Translations under genes and position numbers: made by a program
Shown here: positions 6,811 to 13,119 of the stretch, in pieces
Layout: every line of letters starts with the position of its first letter
Numbering within the stretch: position 1 is the stretch's first letter
From: a virus
Length of the DNA: 21,505 bases
IMG/VR virus record: IMGVR_UViG_3300025127_000338
Span: 1-21,505 of that record
Strand: one strand, 5' to 3'
The notes under the pieces: model-generated
Seen by the model: only the letters and a program-made list of their open reading frames with translations
Databases searched by the model: none
What the model was told of the DNA's origin: nothing

Positions 6811-6883
6811 TCAGCCAATTATGTATTTTTTTAAATGGCCATGCAATTATATTCCATACCCATTTTACAATTTTTTTTACCAT
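6803..6883 (-). CDS. Candidate internal-start 26-aa Trp-rich cationic peptide
   Basis: Within the 73-aa frame, Met48 is preceded by AAGGAGGA about seven bases upstream (near 6891-6898), the best Shine-Dalgarno in this neighbourhood and much stronger than that of the full-length start. Translation from here would give a 26-residue peptide with four Trp, five Lys and one His (MVKKIVKWVWNIIAW, then PFKKIHNWLNG), predicted as a cationic amphipathic helix. Such peptides bind or disrupt membranes. Dual starts are known in phage lysis genes (for example the lambda holin), but the role here is inferred from sequence only. Confidence 0.4.
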   Translation of the reverse strand: MVKKIVKWVWNIIAWPFKKIHNWLNG

Positions 6884-7024
6884 ACTTTTATCCTCCTTTA
6901 CTATTGGATGACTGCAAGTTCTACAATCGCAATCATACCCAATACATTGATTAGTATTTAAATAAGGGCCAACTCCTTTACAATGACAAGGATGAAAACA
7001 TAATGTACACTTTAACACTTCCAT
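6803..7024 (-). CDS. Cys-rich N-terminus plus Trp-rich amphipathic tail, 73 aa
   Basis: The N-terminal 40 residues carry eight cysteines and three histidines (CTLCFHPCHCKG, CIGYDCDCRTCSHP), a spacing suggesting a small zinc-binding knuckle. After an acidic linker, residues 48-73 form a basic Trp-rich amphipathic helix. The start at 7024 overlaps the previous gene by 13 bases with a weak GAAG site. A far stronger ribosome site precedes the internal Met48, listed separately. The stop overlaps the 35-aa gene start. The combination of a metal-knuckle-like head and a membrane-active-looking tail is unusual; no family is recognised. Alternatively the two halves may act as separate products. Confidence 0.6.
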   Translation of the reverse strand: MEVLKCTLCFHPCHCKGVGPYLNTNQCIGYDCDCRTCSHPIVKEDKSMVKKIVKWVWNIIAWPFKKIHNWLNG

Positions 7025-7446
7025 CTTCTTCTAGCCTGCCTTAATCTTGAGTTAGGATCCTTTGCAGCTTTTGGGAATTTTTTCATTTGCCCAGCTGATC
7101 TAGCGCAAAATGATTTACGCCTTTTTGCAGCCGCTGAACCAGGTTTTACTTTACCAGTAACAGCTGTTTTTAATTTTGATCCGGGGTTTGCTCTTCTGTA
7201 TGCAGCAACTCCCGCTTTTGTCATTCCAGCACCTTTTTCAGTAGGTCTAAAATTTTTTTTATTACGAGCTGGCATAACATCACCACCTCTTTTCATTTTT
7301 CTATACTCACCATCAGAACCAGTAAAAGGTTTTCTTTCTGGAATTTTTGGTAAAGGTTTAGGTTTAGGCTTACCCTCTTTATCAAAAAGTAAAAAAGGTT
7401 CTCGAGTATATCCTTTACGTTTTGGTCTTCTATATGGTCTATACAT
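7012..7446 (-). CDS. Basic DUF6321-like small protein, 144 aa
   Basis: A 144-residue, very basic protein. The first 45 residues are Pro/Lys-rich (GKPKPKPLPKIPERKP). The C-terminal half has the segments EKGAGMTKAGVAAYRRANPG, KLKTAVTGKVKPGSAAAKRR and FCARSAGQMKKF, ending RLRQARRRWKC. The K-R-R-K-S-F-C-A-R-S-x-G core and the terminal W-x-C match my memory of the DUF6321 type found in many phages. A KRGG motif occurs near residue 53. The ribosome site is AAGGA before the ATG at 7446. It is probably a nucleic-acid-binding or minor virion protein; its function is undescribed. The domain name is from recall and should be checked with a profile search. Confidence 0.7.
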   Translation of the reverse strand: MYRPYRRPKRKGYTREPFLLFDKEGKPKPKPLPKIPERKPFTGSDGEYRKMKRGGDVMPARNKKNFRPTEKGAGMTKAGVAAYRRANPGSKLKTAVTGKVKPGSAAAKRRKSFCARSAGQMKKFPKAAKDPNSRLRQARRRWKC

Positions 7447-7454
7447 TTTTTTCC

Positions 7455-7748
7455 TTACGTAAATGTAATTGTTACTCCACCTGTGCCTGCTATAGTTGCG
7501 TGAATCCCCTCTACAAATAAAATTCCAGAGCCAGGTAAATACATATCTAATCCTTCTTCTCCGAATAAATAAGTAGTAATTACTGTTCCAGATCCGCCAC
7601 CACTTCTAAAGATTATAGATCCACTCGCACTATTTCCTTTTGCTTGTATAGAAGTTAATCTCGCTCTTCGAGTCGTAGGCACCATTTGTGCTGTGCTCGT
7701 AGCGTGTGCTGCCGATTGATCTGAAGTAAAGCTTCCACCACCACTCAT
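7455..7748 (-). CDS. Small beta-rich protein, paralogue of the preceding gene, 97 aa
   Basis: A 97-residue Gly/Ser/Thr-rich protein with alternating beta-strand composition (RLTSIQAKG, SIIFRSGGGSGTVITTYLFG, GSGILFVEGIHATIAG). It matches the upstream 109-aa protein in strand order and in the shared P/S-x-x-GILF-x-x-GI core, so the two look like tandem duplicates. The ATG follows the upstream TAG by two bases with only a weak GGA, suggesting translational coupling. It is likely a capsid-surface or tail-associated trimeric beta protein, judging by its place between the decoration-like gene and other virion-type genes. The function is unknown. Confidence 0.65.
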   Translation of the reverse strand: MSGGGSFTSDQSAAHATSTAQMVPTTRRARLTSIQAKGNSASGSIIFRSGGGSGTVITTYLFGEEGLDMYLPGSGILFVEGIHATIAGTGGVTITFT

Positions 7749-7750
7749 AA

Positions 7751-8080
7751 CTATCCGTTCTGACCTGTCATGTTAGGCCCTGAAAATTTATCAGTTAATA
7801 AAGTATATGCTGCAATATTTGTTTTTGTTTTACAAAATATACCTTTTGGAAACAGAATACCGTCTTCTGGAAAATTAAAATTAATTACATCTCCTGTAGG
7901 CACATCTGCTTGAAATAGAGTTGTTCCTGAATTTGATGTTGTTGTAAGTTCTAAAACTCCTGCACCTCCACCATTAGACGCAATAATTATACCCTTCAAT
8001 CTTATAGGTTGTGCGATGATTGCGGATGCGCCAGCTGCTGCATCGGATCTAGTAGCCTGTATATCGCCTTTAAAAGACAT
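7751..8080 (-). CDS. Small beta-rich virion-type protein, 109 aa
   Basis: A 109-residue protein with Ala/Gly/Thr-rich beta strands (QPIRLKGIIIASNGGGAG, LELTTTSNSGTTLFQADVP, EDGILFPKGIFCKTKTN). The GILFPKGI core and the strand order mirror the following 97-aa gene. It begins at 8080 behind AGGAG six bases from the ATG. A cUUCGg-capped hairpin lies just upstream of the ribosome site. The position between the decoration-like protein and the paralogue suggests a repeated structural unit of the virion surface. No catalytic motif or membrane segment is visible. Confidence 0.65.
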   Translation of the reverse strand: MSFKGDIQATRSDAAAGASAIIAQPIRLKGIIIASNGGGAGVLELTTTSNSGTTLFQADVPTGDVINFNFPEDGILFPKGIFCKTKTNIAAYTLLTDKFSGPNMTGQNG

Positions 8081-8097
8081 AAAATTCTCCTATGTTT

Positions 8098-8117
8098 GTG
8101 GCTCCCGAAGGAGCCAC
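8098..8117 (-). other. Perfect 8-bp RNA hairpin with cUUCGg tetraloop
   Basis: On the minus strand GTGGCTCC and GGAGCCAC pair perfectly around a TTCG loop, giving the extra-stable C(UUCG)G tetraloop in the operon's own transcript. It lies 10 bases past the stop of the 181-aa gene and just upstream of the next Shine-Dalgarno. No U-tract follows, so it is unlikely to be a strong rho-independent terminator. mRNA processing, 3'-end protection or attenuation are plausible. Confidence 0.75.
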
Positions 8118-8127
8118 TAATTATTTA

Positions 8128-8673
8128 TTATTGTGAATCAAAAGGTGTTGCAATTGTTCCATTACCAAGTAACTGACCTTCCACAGCATATAAGTTAGCT
8201 GCGATTGCAGTAAATTTGATTCTTGAACCTTTTAAACCACCTGTTGTAGCGTTAGATCCACCAGCTTCACCATTAAGATTAACTTCGTTATCACCTGTTG
8301 AAACTTGAAATTGTTTACCAGCTGTTGACGCAGTGATACCAACTGTAACAGCACCAACAAATTTGTCAGCAGTGTCAGCAGTCTTGATAGTTCCTGTGAA
8401 ATTGTCAATGAAAAGAATTTCAAAAGTCGTACCAATCGTGCTTGGGTTGTTTGGATCACTTCCTGGTCCCGCTTGTGCTGAGTCAGCTGTAGCGTTTATT
8501 GCAGGAATAGTGATTGCAGTTGGTGTTCCTGTGGGATCCATAGTTACAAGTCTTCCTGCGTGATCAGCAACAGTTAAATCTGTAGCTAATGTCTCTGCTT
8601 TGACTGCACCTGGTCCTATATTTATAAAACCATTTTTAGATCTTACTGGTCCACTAAAAGTTGTGTTTGCCAT
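8128..8673 (-). CDS. Decoration-like virion protein, 181 aa
   Basis: A 181-residue Ala/Thr/Gly-rich protein, low in charged residues. It opens MANTTFSGPVRSKNGFINIG and continues with LTVADHAGRLVTMDPTGTPT, FEILFIDNFTGTIKTADT and FVGAVTVGITASTAGKQF, and ends SRIKFTAIAANLYAVEGQLL. The beta-rich composition and the position just after the major capsid gene fit head decoration or surface proteins of marine phages, where similar ORFs are common. It has a good ribosome site (AAGGAG) and follows a terminator and a candidate promoter, so it probably heads its own transcript. No named family could be fixed by eye. Confidence 0.65.
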   Translation of the reverse strand: MANTTFSGPVRSKNGFINIGPGAVKAETLATDLTVADHAGRLVTMDPTGTPTAITIPAINATADSAQAGPGSDPNNPSTIGTTFEILFIDNFTGTIKTADTADKFVGAVTVGITASTAGKQFQVSTGDNEVNLNGEAGGSNATTGGLKGSRIKFTAIAANLYAVEGQLLGNGTIATPFDSQ

Positions 8674-8686
8674 AATATTCTCCTTT

Positions 8687-8734
8687 GTATAGCGTTAATT
8701 ACGTTGTCTCTATACCGTCTGCCTAGCCAGTCAA
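8687..8734 (-). promoter_or_regulatory. Candidate promoter and 6-bp dyad upstream of the decoration-like gene
   Basis: On the minus strand TTGACT (8729-8734, five of six to the sigma-70 -35 box) is followed by TATAGA (8709-8714). The 14-base spacing is short, so the match is imperfect. An inverted repeat GTATAG...CTATAC with a 17-base spacer (8687-8692 and 8710-8715) overlaps the -10 side. Placement directly after the capsid terminator and before a strong ribosome site is where a promoter would be expected. Weak evidence otherwise. Confidence 0.3.
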
Positions 8735-8767
8735 CATAATAATTTTCTAGGTTTTAATAGTATACAT

Positions 8768-8799
8768 AAAAAAAGGGGCGATGTAAAACACCGCCCCTT
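8768..8799 (-). terminator. Rho-independent terminator after the major capsid gene
   Basis: On the minus strand, AAGGGGCG pairs with CGCCCCTT (GC core 8775-8780 with 8792-8797), with an extra inner TGT/ACA pair, and is followed immediately by a run of seven T. It lies 26 bases past the capsid stop. The high-GC stem in an AT-rich genome and the U-tract in the direction of transcription are classic. Confidence 0.9.
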
Positions 8800-8824
8800 A
8801 ATAATTAATACTAATATGTATTTA

Positions 8825-9742
8825 TTAGCTAGTTGGTAAATTTCCGTTACCAAAAATACATCTTGGATCAGAGAATCCAAAAGAGTATCTTTCTCTAGCT
8901 TTAAATCTCATATTACCAGTATCGAAGTCACCTTCCATTGCAGTTTTGATTGGTGATCTAACGAACATTTTTAGTCCATTAGGCACATCAGTCAATAAGA
9001 AGTATGAATCTGTATCAGTTAAAAAGTTATTAACTCTGTAACCTTCAGGTACCATACCCATATTATTGATTGCATTAATGTCATTATCTGCAGTTCCTGT
9101 TCTCATAGGAGACTTCATAATTCTCTCAGCAGTAAATTGTAATTCTTTTGGAATTATCATTTTTCTACCTTGAGCTGCTATTTTCAAGCCTCTCTCATCA
9201 ACAAAACCAGCAATGTCAATTAATGACTGCTCAAGTGAAGTTTCGTTTAAATCTGCAGCTGTAGCAAGAACGTTTGAGAAAGTTCCACCAGTTGCTAATG
9301 GGTGTGAAGCATTAATTAGGGATACTCCATCTCCACCAGTTACTGTTGTTACTTGCGCATTGTTCAATACATTTGCAGCTTTCACTTGTTTTGTGTTTGC
9401 CATAGATCTCGCAAGAGCTCTTGTGTATCTGCCTGCTAATCTATCGTATAGGTTATCTTCAATTGCTTCCTCAGTAATAGCAAATGCTAATGCGATAGTT
9501 TCGTGATTGTATCTTGCTGTGAAAGTTTCACCTGCTTGATCAAACACTACTCCAGCACCTTCTTGTTTAGTTGGTGCAGAAGCAAAACCGCTTAACATTA
9601 CTTCTTCTTCGAAAGCTCTGTCTGATGTTTCAGTAGTATAAATCTCAGCGTGCTGATTATCATATCTACTATATTCCAGGCCGAATAAAGCATTCAAACC
9701 TGGCTCTAGTTCTTTAACTAGCTGTGATCGTGATATTGCCAT
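8825..9742 (-). CDS. Major capsid protein, Mu gpT-like (HK97 fold), 305 aa
   Basis: A 305-residue protein, the usual size for a Mu gpT-like major capsid subunit. Characteristic parts are KELEPGLNALFGLEYSRYDN near the N-terminus, RYNHETIALAFAITEEAIED (about 78-97), RLAGRYTRALARSMANTKQV (101-120), ASHPLATGGTFSN (E-loop-adjacent region) and the C-terminal FVRSPIKTAMEGDFDTGNMR and RYSFGFSDPRCIFG. The helix KQVKAANVLNNA following RYTRALARSM is typical of gpT-type capsids. It would assemble on the scaffold encoded upstream. It has a strong ribosome site (AAGGAG) and is terminated by a hairpin, consistent with high expression. Alternative: an HK97-fold capsid of another branch. Confidence 0.8.
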   Translation of the reverse strand: MAISRSQLVKELEPGLNALFGLEYSRYDNQHAEIYTTETSDRAFEEEVMLSGFASAPTKQEGAGVVFDQAGETFTARYNHETIALAFAITEEAIEDNLYDRLAGRYTRALARSMANTKQVKAANVLNNAQVTTVTGGDGVSLINASHPLATGGTFSNVLATAADLNETSLEQSLIDIAGFVDERGLKIAAQGRKMIIPKELQFTAERIMKSPMRTGTADNDINAINNMGMVPEGYRVNNFLTDTDSYFLLTDVPNGLKMFVRSPIKTAMEGDFDTGNMRFKARERYSFGFSDPRCIFGNGNLPTS

Positions 9743-9761
9743 AGTTATTCTCCTTTATCTA

Positions 9762-10337
9762 TTATAGCCCAGTACCACTTCTGTAGAAGTGATTGTTGAT
9801 TCTAACAAGAATATTAGCATTAGCTGAACTCGTGTCAGAATTATCTGGATCCTGACAAATATCGATCGCCTGAATGACGAAAGTTTGTGCAGTACCTGAT
9901 ACTGATACATCAAGCTGTGCTTTTGATATTCCTGTTGCTGTTACACCAGTAGTGTTTGTTACTGAATAATTCTTAAACAAATCTGCTCTAGTGAAAGCCG
10001 CATCAGCATCAATCAAGAAAACTGCATCAGGGTCATCTACAACGAATGCTGTGATGTCACTTGCTGCAATTCCACCTGGATAGTGATTGCTGAAAGTTGG
10101 CTTTTGAGTAGTTGGATCTGTATAAAAACATCCGTTGAAAACACCCACAACAGCATCCGATGTGTTAGCACCATGTTTCTGAATATTACCAGATGTTAGT
10201 GGTTCCACTAAGTCACCTTGATAAATCGCAGTCGCATAGCCACTCGCAATCGTATATCTGTTTTGAGCTCCTACTAATGGTGTTCCGTCTAGTTTTCTGT
10301 ACGGTCTTAGACCGAACTTTTCACTTACGTTTGCCAT
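9762..10337 (-). CDS. Head-module structural protein, 191 aa
   Basis: A 191-residue protein starting MANVSEKFGLRPYRKLDGTP followed by QNRYTIASGYATAIYQGDLV (about 26-45). A Gly/Thr-rich beta body (DAVVGVFNGCFYTDPTT, NHYPGGIAASDITAFVVDD) and a C-terminal LVRINNHFYRSGTGL complete it. The layout is that of a conserved protein found directly upstream of capsid genes in many marine phages, possibly a decoration or capsid-stabilising protein. Its GGAG site is about 10 bases before the ATG. It lies between the 155-aa gene and the major capsid gene. The role is inferred from position and composition only. Confidence 0.7.
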   Translation of the reverse strand: MANVSEKFGLRPYRKLDGTPLVGAQNRYTIASGYATAIYQGDLVEPLTSGNIQKHGANTSDAVVGVFNGCFYTDPTTQKPTFSNHYPGGIAASDITAFVVDDPDAVFLIDADAAFTRADLFKNYSVTNTTGVTATGISKAQLDVSVSGTAQTFVIQAIDICQDPDNSDTSSANANILVRINNHFYRSGTGL

Positions 10338-10404
10338 AGTTGTTTATCTCCGTTTATTTATATTTAACTTATCCAAGCTAACCCGGGTAGGTAATGCAAA
10401 AAAA

Positions 10405-10872
10405 TTATTTTTTACGACTACCACCAAAGGTAACTCTAGACTGCCTATCAATATTGATGGGCATGTCCGGGTGTTGTTCCTTCATAAGATCTCTATCTAT
10501 CGCGTCTGTTCTGTCTTGAGTTATTTTTCTAAAATACTCAGCACGACTTTTTAAAATCTCTTCTGGTATCCTTGCCAACACAAGGCCACCAATTCCAATG
10601 AGACCAGCATGTTTTCCTTCGTGAATGACTGGAAAATCGTTTGGACCTATTTCATTAATAATGGTTTCAGCCTTTACAAATTCCCAACCTTCTCTAAGTT
10701 TTTTAGACACATTACCTGGGTCCTCAAAACCTGCGGTTGCAGTTCTTATCCACCTATGTGCATATCCCTGCGGTGCAGCTGGCGCATCCAAACTGGATGG
10801 TGGAGTCCAATCTTTTTTTCTAGCTTGTTTAGTTCTAGAAACAGACTCGCGTGAAGTTTTTACTTTTTCCAT
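10405..10872 (-). CDS. Conserved head-module protein of unknown function, 155 aa
   Basis: A 155-residue, basic and soluble protein. Recognisable segments are GYAHRWIRTATAGFEDPGNV (about 36-55), KLREGWEFVKAE, HEGKHAGLIGIGGLVLARIP (85-104) and SRAEYFRKITQDRTDAIDRD. The end is basic (RVTFGGSRKK). The protein recurs between scaffold and capsid genes in marine phages as a hypothetical. Its start lies one base past the scaffold stop, with the AAGGAG ribosome site formed by the last scaffold codons. The context suggests a head-assembly or minor capsid role; no catalytic motif is visible. Confidence 0.7.
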   Translation of the reverse strand: MEKVKTSRESVSRTKQARKKDWTPPSSLDAPAAPQGYAHRWIRTATAGFEDPGNVSKKLREGWEFVKAETIINEIGPNDFPVIHEGKHAGLIGIGGLVLARIPEEILKSRAEYFRKITQDRTDAIDRDLMKEQHPDMPINIDRQSRVTFGGSRKK

Positions 10873-10873
10873 G

Positions 10874-11884
10874 TTATACTCCTTCCTTCACGTATTTTGC
10901 GTATTCCTCTAGTGGCACCCCTAATTTCTTAGCGATAACTACCTGTGATTTGGTGAGTTTCACAGATTTGCGTCCACCTGATCTTCTACTAACTGAACCT
11001 ACATTTTGGACGGGTTCTCTTGCAGGTTTAGAATCTTCAGTAGAATCCTGTGCAAACTTTTGAGGGAAATACTCCTTCATACGTTTGTTTATTTGATTAT
11101 AATACTCATCTGTCTCAGCATCAATACCCTGCCCCAAAAGGTCTTCATGAATACTCATGGCAGCCCCTGTCATTACTCTATCAGAGCCAAACCACTCATT
11201 ATCCTCAGCCCATTTTTGAGCTTTTTGTGAAATTGGTGGGGGTGCTTGATTTTCAGCAGATGGTGCTTCAGTCTTTTTTTCTTCTTGCCTTACTTTTTTC
11301 TCAGCTTGTGCAAGAGAAACTTTTTCCTTTTCAACCGATAATTTAGAAAGATGATCTTGAGCTTCAGCAATTTTATCTACGTCATTAGACTCAAGTGCTA
11401 GTTTTAGCTCTTTTTTAACTTTATCTCTTTCAGCATCAATCCTAGAATCGTATTCTTTTAAGTAATTGGAATCAGTCTCTTCAAACTTTTTCTCAATTGT
11501 ATCGTATTTATTTTTCAGACCTTTTGCATACTCAAGTGCAGCTTTTTCTCTTCTCTCTGATTCTCTTATTTGAAAAGTTAATTTTTTTATTCTTTTCTGT
11601 ACTTTGTCAGAATAATCAGCCAAACCTTGATCGTCTTGTTCTTCTTCTTTTTGTTCAAACTTTGGTTCTGGTTTAGTTTCTACTTCCTCTTTAGTTTCTT
11701 CCTTAGTTTCCTTTAGAAGTTCTTTTGCAGATTTGCCTCCGTTACTTACATCAACATATCCTAAGTCGACTTCTTGTTTTTTTTCGAAAGCTTCATTTGA
11801 AACTTCGGGAGCTTCTACACTTATTGTTTCTTCTTTGACTCCATCAGTATCAATATCTATTTCATTGTTTTTATCTTCAGCCAT
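10874..11884 (-). CDS. Probable capsid scaffolding protein, 336 aa
   Basis: A 336-residue, highly charged protein located just before the head genes, as scaffolds usually are. Residues 1-95 are acidic and Glu/Lys-rich. About 95-205 is a long coiled coil (YSDKVQKRIKKLTFQIRESE is its start). A Pro/Gln linker (about 207-220) follows, then a folded-looking stretch (KWAEDNEWFGSDRVMTGAAM). The C-terminus is basic with a short helical hairpin (SRRSGGRKSVKLTKSQ, then AKKLGVPLEEYAKY at 318-331), like the capsid-binding tails of scaffolds. It has a strong TAAGGAGG ribosome site. Confidence is limited by the lack of a sequence-level diagnostic motif; the architecture and position carry the call. Confidence 0.75.
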   Translation of the reverse strand: MAEDKNNEIDIDTDGVKEETISVEAPEVSNEAFEKKQEVDLGYVDVSNGGKSAKELLKETKEETKEEVETKPEPKFEQKEEEQDDQGLADYSDKVQKRIKKLTFQIRESERREKAALEYAKGLKNKYDTIEKKFEETDSNYLKEYDSRIDAERDKVKKELKLALESNDVDKIAEAQDHLSKLSVEKEKVSLAQAEKKVRQEEKKTEAPSAENQAPPPISQKAQKWAEDNEWFGSDRVMTGAAMSIHEDLLGQGIDAETDEYYNQINKRMKEYFPQKFAQDSTEDSKPAREPVQNVGSVSRRSGGRKSVKLTKSQVVIAKKLGVPLEEYAKYVKEGV

Positions 11885-11893
11885 TTTTCCTCC

Positions 11894-12340
11894 TTAATAA
11901 TGGTGCAAAATATTTGTAGGATCTGTAATAGTTGCTATGACTTCATCGTCATTTAAAACTCTTACTTCTCCCCCATCTATTTTGAATCTTGACCCTGCAT
12001 ATCTACTAAATATTACCCAATCATTTAGTTTACACCAAGGTCCGTTTGAGAATTTATCTTTGTCTTGGTAACAAAGATCTCCCATTTTTAGCACAAGACC
12101 ACATACGGTTGTCATTTGTATGGTTTCTTGAGTTGTATCAGAAAGCAAAATCCCACCTTTTGTTTTTTTAGGGCCAGCATAGGGTAATACTAACAACCTA
12201 TAACCTGTTGGTGAGGGTAAACTTTCTAAAGTTGATTGTTCGATCGCGCTTGGATCTAGAACTGTTTTTATCGCTTCTTCAGCTTTGTAAGCATCTAAAA
12301 GTGCTTCAGTCCTCTTCGGTGTCTCCTGGGACTTTGTCAT
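11894..12340 (-). CDS. GroES-like co-chaperonin (Cpn10), 148 aa
   Basis: Residues 45-141 form a Cpn10 domain. It opens with PTGYRLLVLPYAG, is followed by a glycine-containing mobile-loop segment (KKTKGGILLSDTTQE, 58-72), the beta core TVCGLVLKMGDLC, then NDWVIFSRYAGSRFKIDGGE and VRVLNDDEVIATI. The mobile loop is where GroES contacts GroEL. The N-terminal 44 residues are an extra helical extension not found in bacterial GroES (about 97 residues). Phage GroES-like proteins such as T4 gp31 adapt the host GroEL to fold capsid protein. Its place immediately upstream of the scaffold and capsid genes supports that job. The start overlaps the upstream gene and has a GGAG site. Confidence 0.9.
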   Translation of the reverse strand: MTKSQETPKRTEALLDAYKAEEAIKTVLDPSAIEQSTLESLPSPTGYRLLVLPYAGPKKTKGGILLSDTTQETIQMTTVCGLVLKMGDLCYQDKDKFSNGPWCKLNDWVIFSRYAGSRFKIDGGEVRVLNDDEVIATITDPTNILHHY

Positions 12341-12524
12341 CGTTGTACTCCGTGTTTGACAGCAGGTCTTTTATATCCTGTTGCAGGTCTTCAAGTGACC
12401 TGATTTGCCCCCTAACATATTGTAGTTTCTCTATAGTGTCAACACCATATATAGCGTTATCCTTATGTTGTAAAAGATTACGCTGAATTATTTTTTGTAT
12501 TAATGAAATTGTATCTACATCCAT
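12306..12524 (-). CDS. Small helical protein of unknown function, 72 aa
   Basis: I chose the ATG at 12524 because AAAGGA lies about five bases upstream; an in-frame ATG at 12542 lacks such a site. The product is acidic and mostly helical: MDVDTISLIQKIIQRNLLQH, then EKLQYVRGQIRSLEDLQQDI, and an acidic tail. It overlaps the end of the methyltransferase gene by 10 bases and the start of the co-chaperonin gene by 35, so the three genes are translationally linked. The heptad spacing suggests a short coiled coil. No family is recognised; position suggests a head-assembly accessory protein. Confidence 0.7.
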   Translation of the reverse strand: MDVDTISLIQKIIQRNLLQHKDNAIYGVDTIEKLQYVRGQIRSLEDLQQDIKDLLSNTEYNDDKVPGDTEED

Positions 12525-13099
12525 AACATCCTTTCTAAACAAACTTTATTTTTTCCAGCTTCATGTACTTGGAAGCTCCAATAACTTAATGCTTTTGCTA
12601 CTACTTCAATATTAAAATATTCACAATCATCGAAAACAAATCGTGTGCCTTTTCTAGATTTATCAGCAAACCATAAAGCTTCTCTTAAAACATCTCTTGT
12701 CGTGTGTGGTCCATCAAAATGAACTAAATCAAATACTTTATCTGTAGAATTAAATAGACTCATGAATTGTAAATCGGTGAGATGATAAAAATTAAAATTT
12801 TTTTCGTGAGCTAAATCTTTTTGCATTTGTATTCTCATCTCATCTGTATAATCAGCTGTCTCTGGTTCTCTCCCATCATAGTGTTGATATTTTAAATTAT
12901 TATAAGGATCTATACCGATGTGTTCATAGGGTACATTTCCAATTCTTTTTTGAATACCCATCATCATTACTTTAGAGCCTAAACCCTCTCTAATTCCTAT
13001 TTCACAAGTTGTAACTGATTTTGGTTTATCGTAAAATTTTAGAGTGCCACACCATCTATTTAAAAGTTCATATTCGGTAGAATCCCCTCTTATGGTCAT
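12515..13099 (-). CDS. Class I SAM-dependent methyltransferase-like protein, 194 aa
   Basis: The protein shows the Rossmann-type order of a class I methyltransferase of the methyltransferase-24 kind. Motif I is VTTCEIGIREGLGSKVM (29-45), the acidic tip of strand 2 is HIGIDPYNN (60-68, D64), motif IV is FDLVHFDGPHTTRDVL (123-138), and RFVFDDCEYF (153-162) matches strand 5. The substrate is unknown; small-molecule or sugar O-methyltransferases use this fold, and DNA-methylase motifs (NPPY/DPPY) are absent. The start at 13099 has no clear Shine-Dalgarno, so translation may be coupled or leaderless. It is cargo-like among head genes, perhaps modifying a virion component or host glycan. Confidence 0.75.
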   Translation of the reverse strand: MTIRGDSTEYELLNRWCGTLKFYDKPKSVTTCEIGIREGLGSKVMMMGIQKRIGNVPYEHIGIDPYNNLKYQHYDGREPETADYTDEMRIQMQKDLAHEKNFNFYHLTDLQFMSLFNSTDKVFDLVHFDGPHTTRDVLREALWFADKSRKGTRFVFDDCEYFNIEVVAKALSYWSFQVHEAGKNKVCLERMLWM

Positions 13100-13119
13100 G
13101 AGGGCACTATAGATATTAT

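Noticed and set aside
8232-8459. 75-codon Leu-rich minus-strand frame inside the 181-aa gene
   Set aside because: Shadow frame without a ribosome site; the Leu runs arise from the Thr/Ala-rich codons of the real gene.
10338-10404. ACCCGGGT palindrome in the gap between the 155-aa and 191-aa genes
   Set aside because: The stem is only four pairs without a loop or U-tract; no terminator or promoter can be supported.
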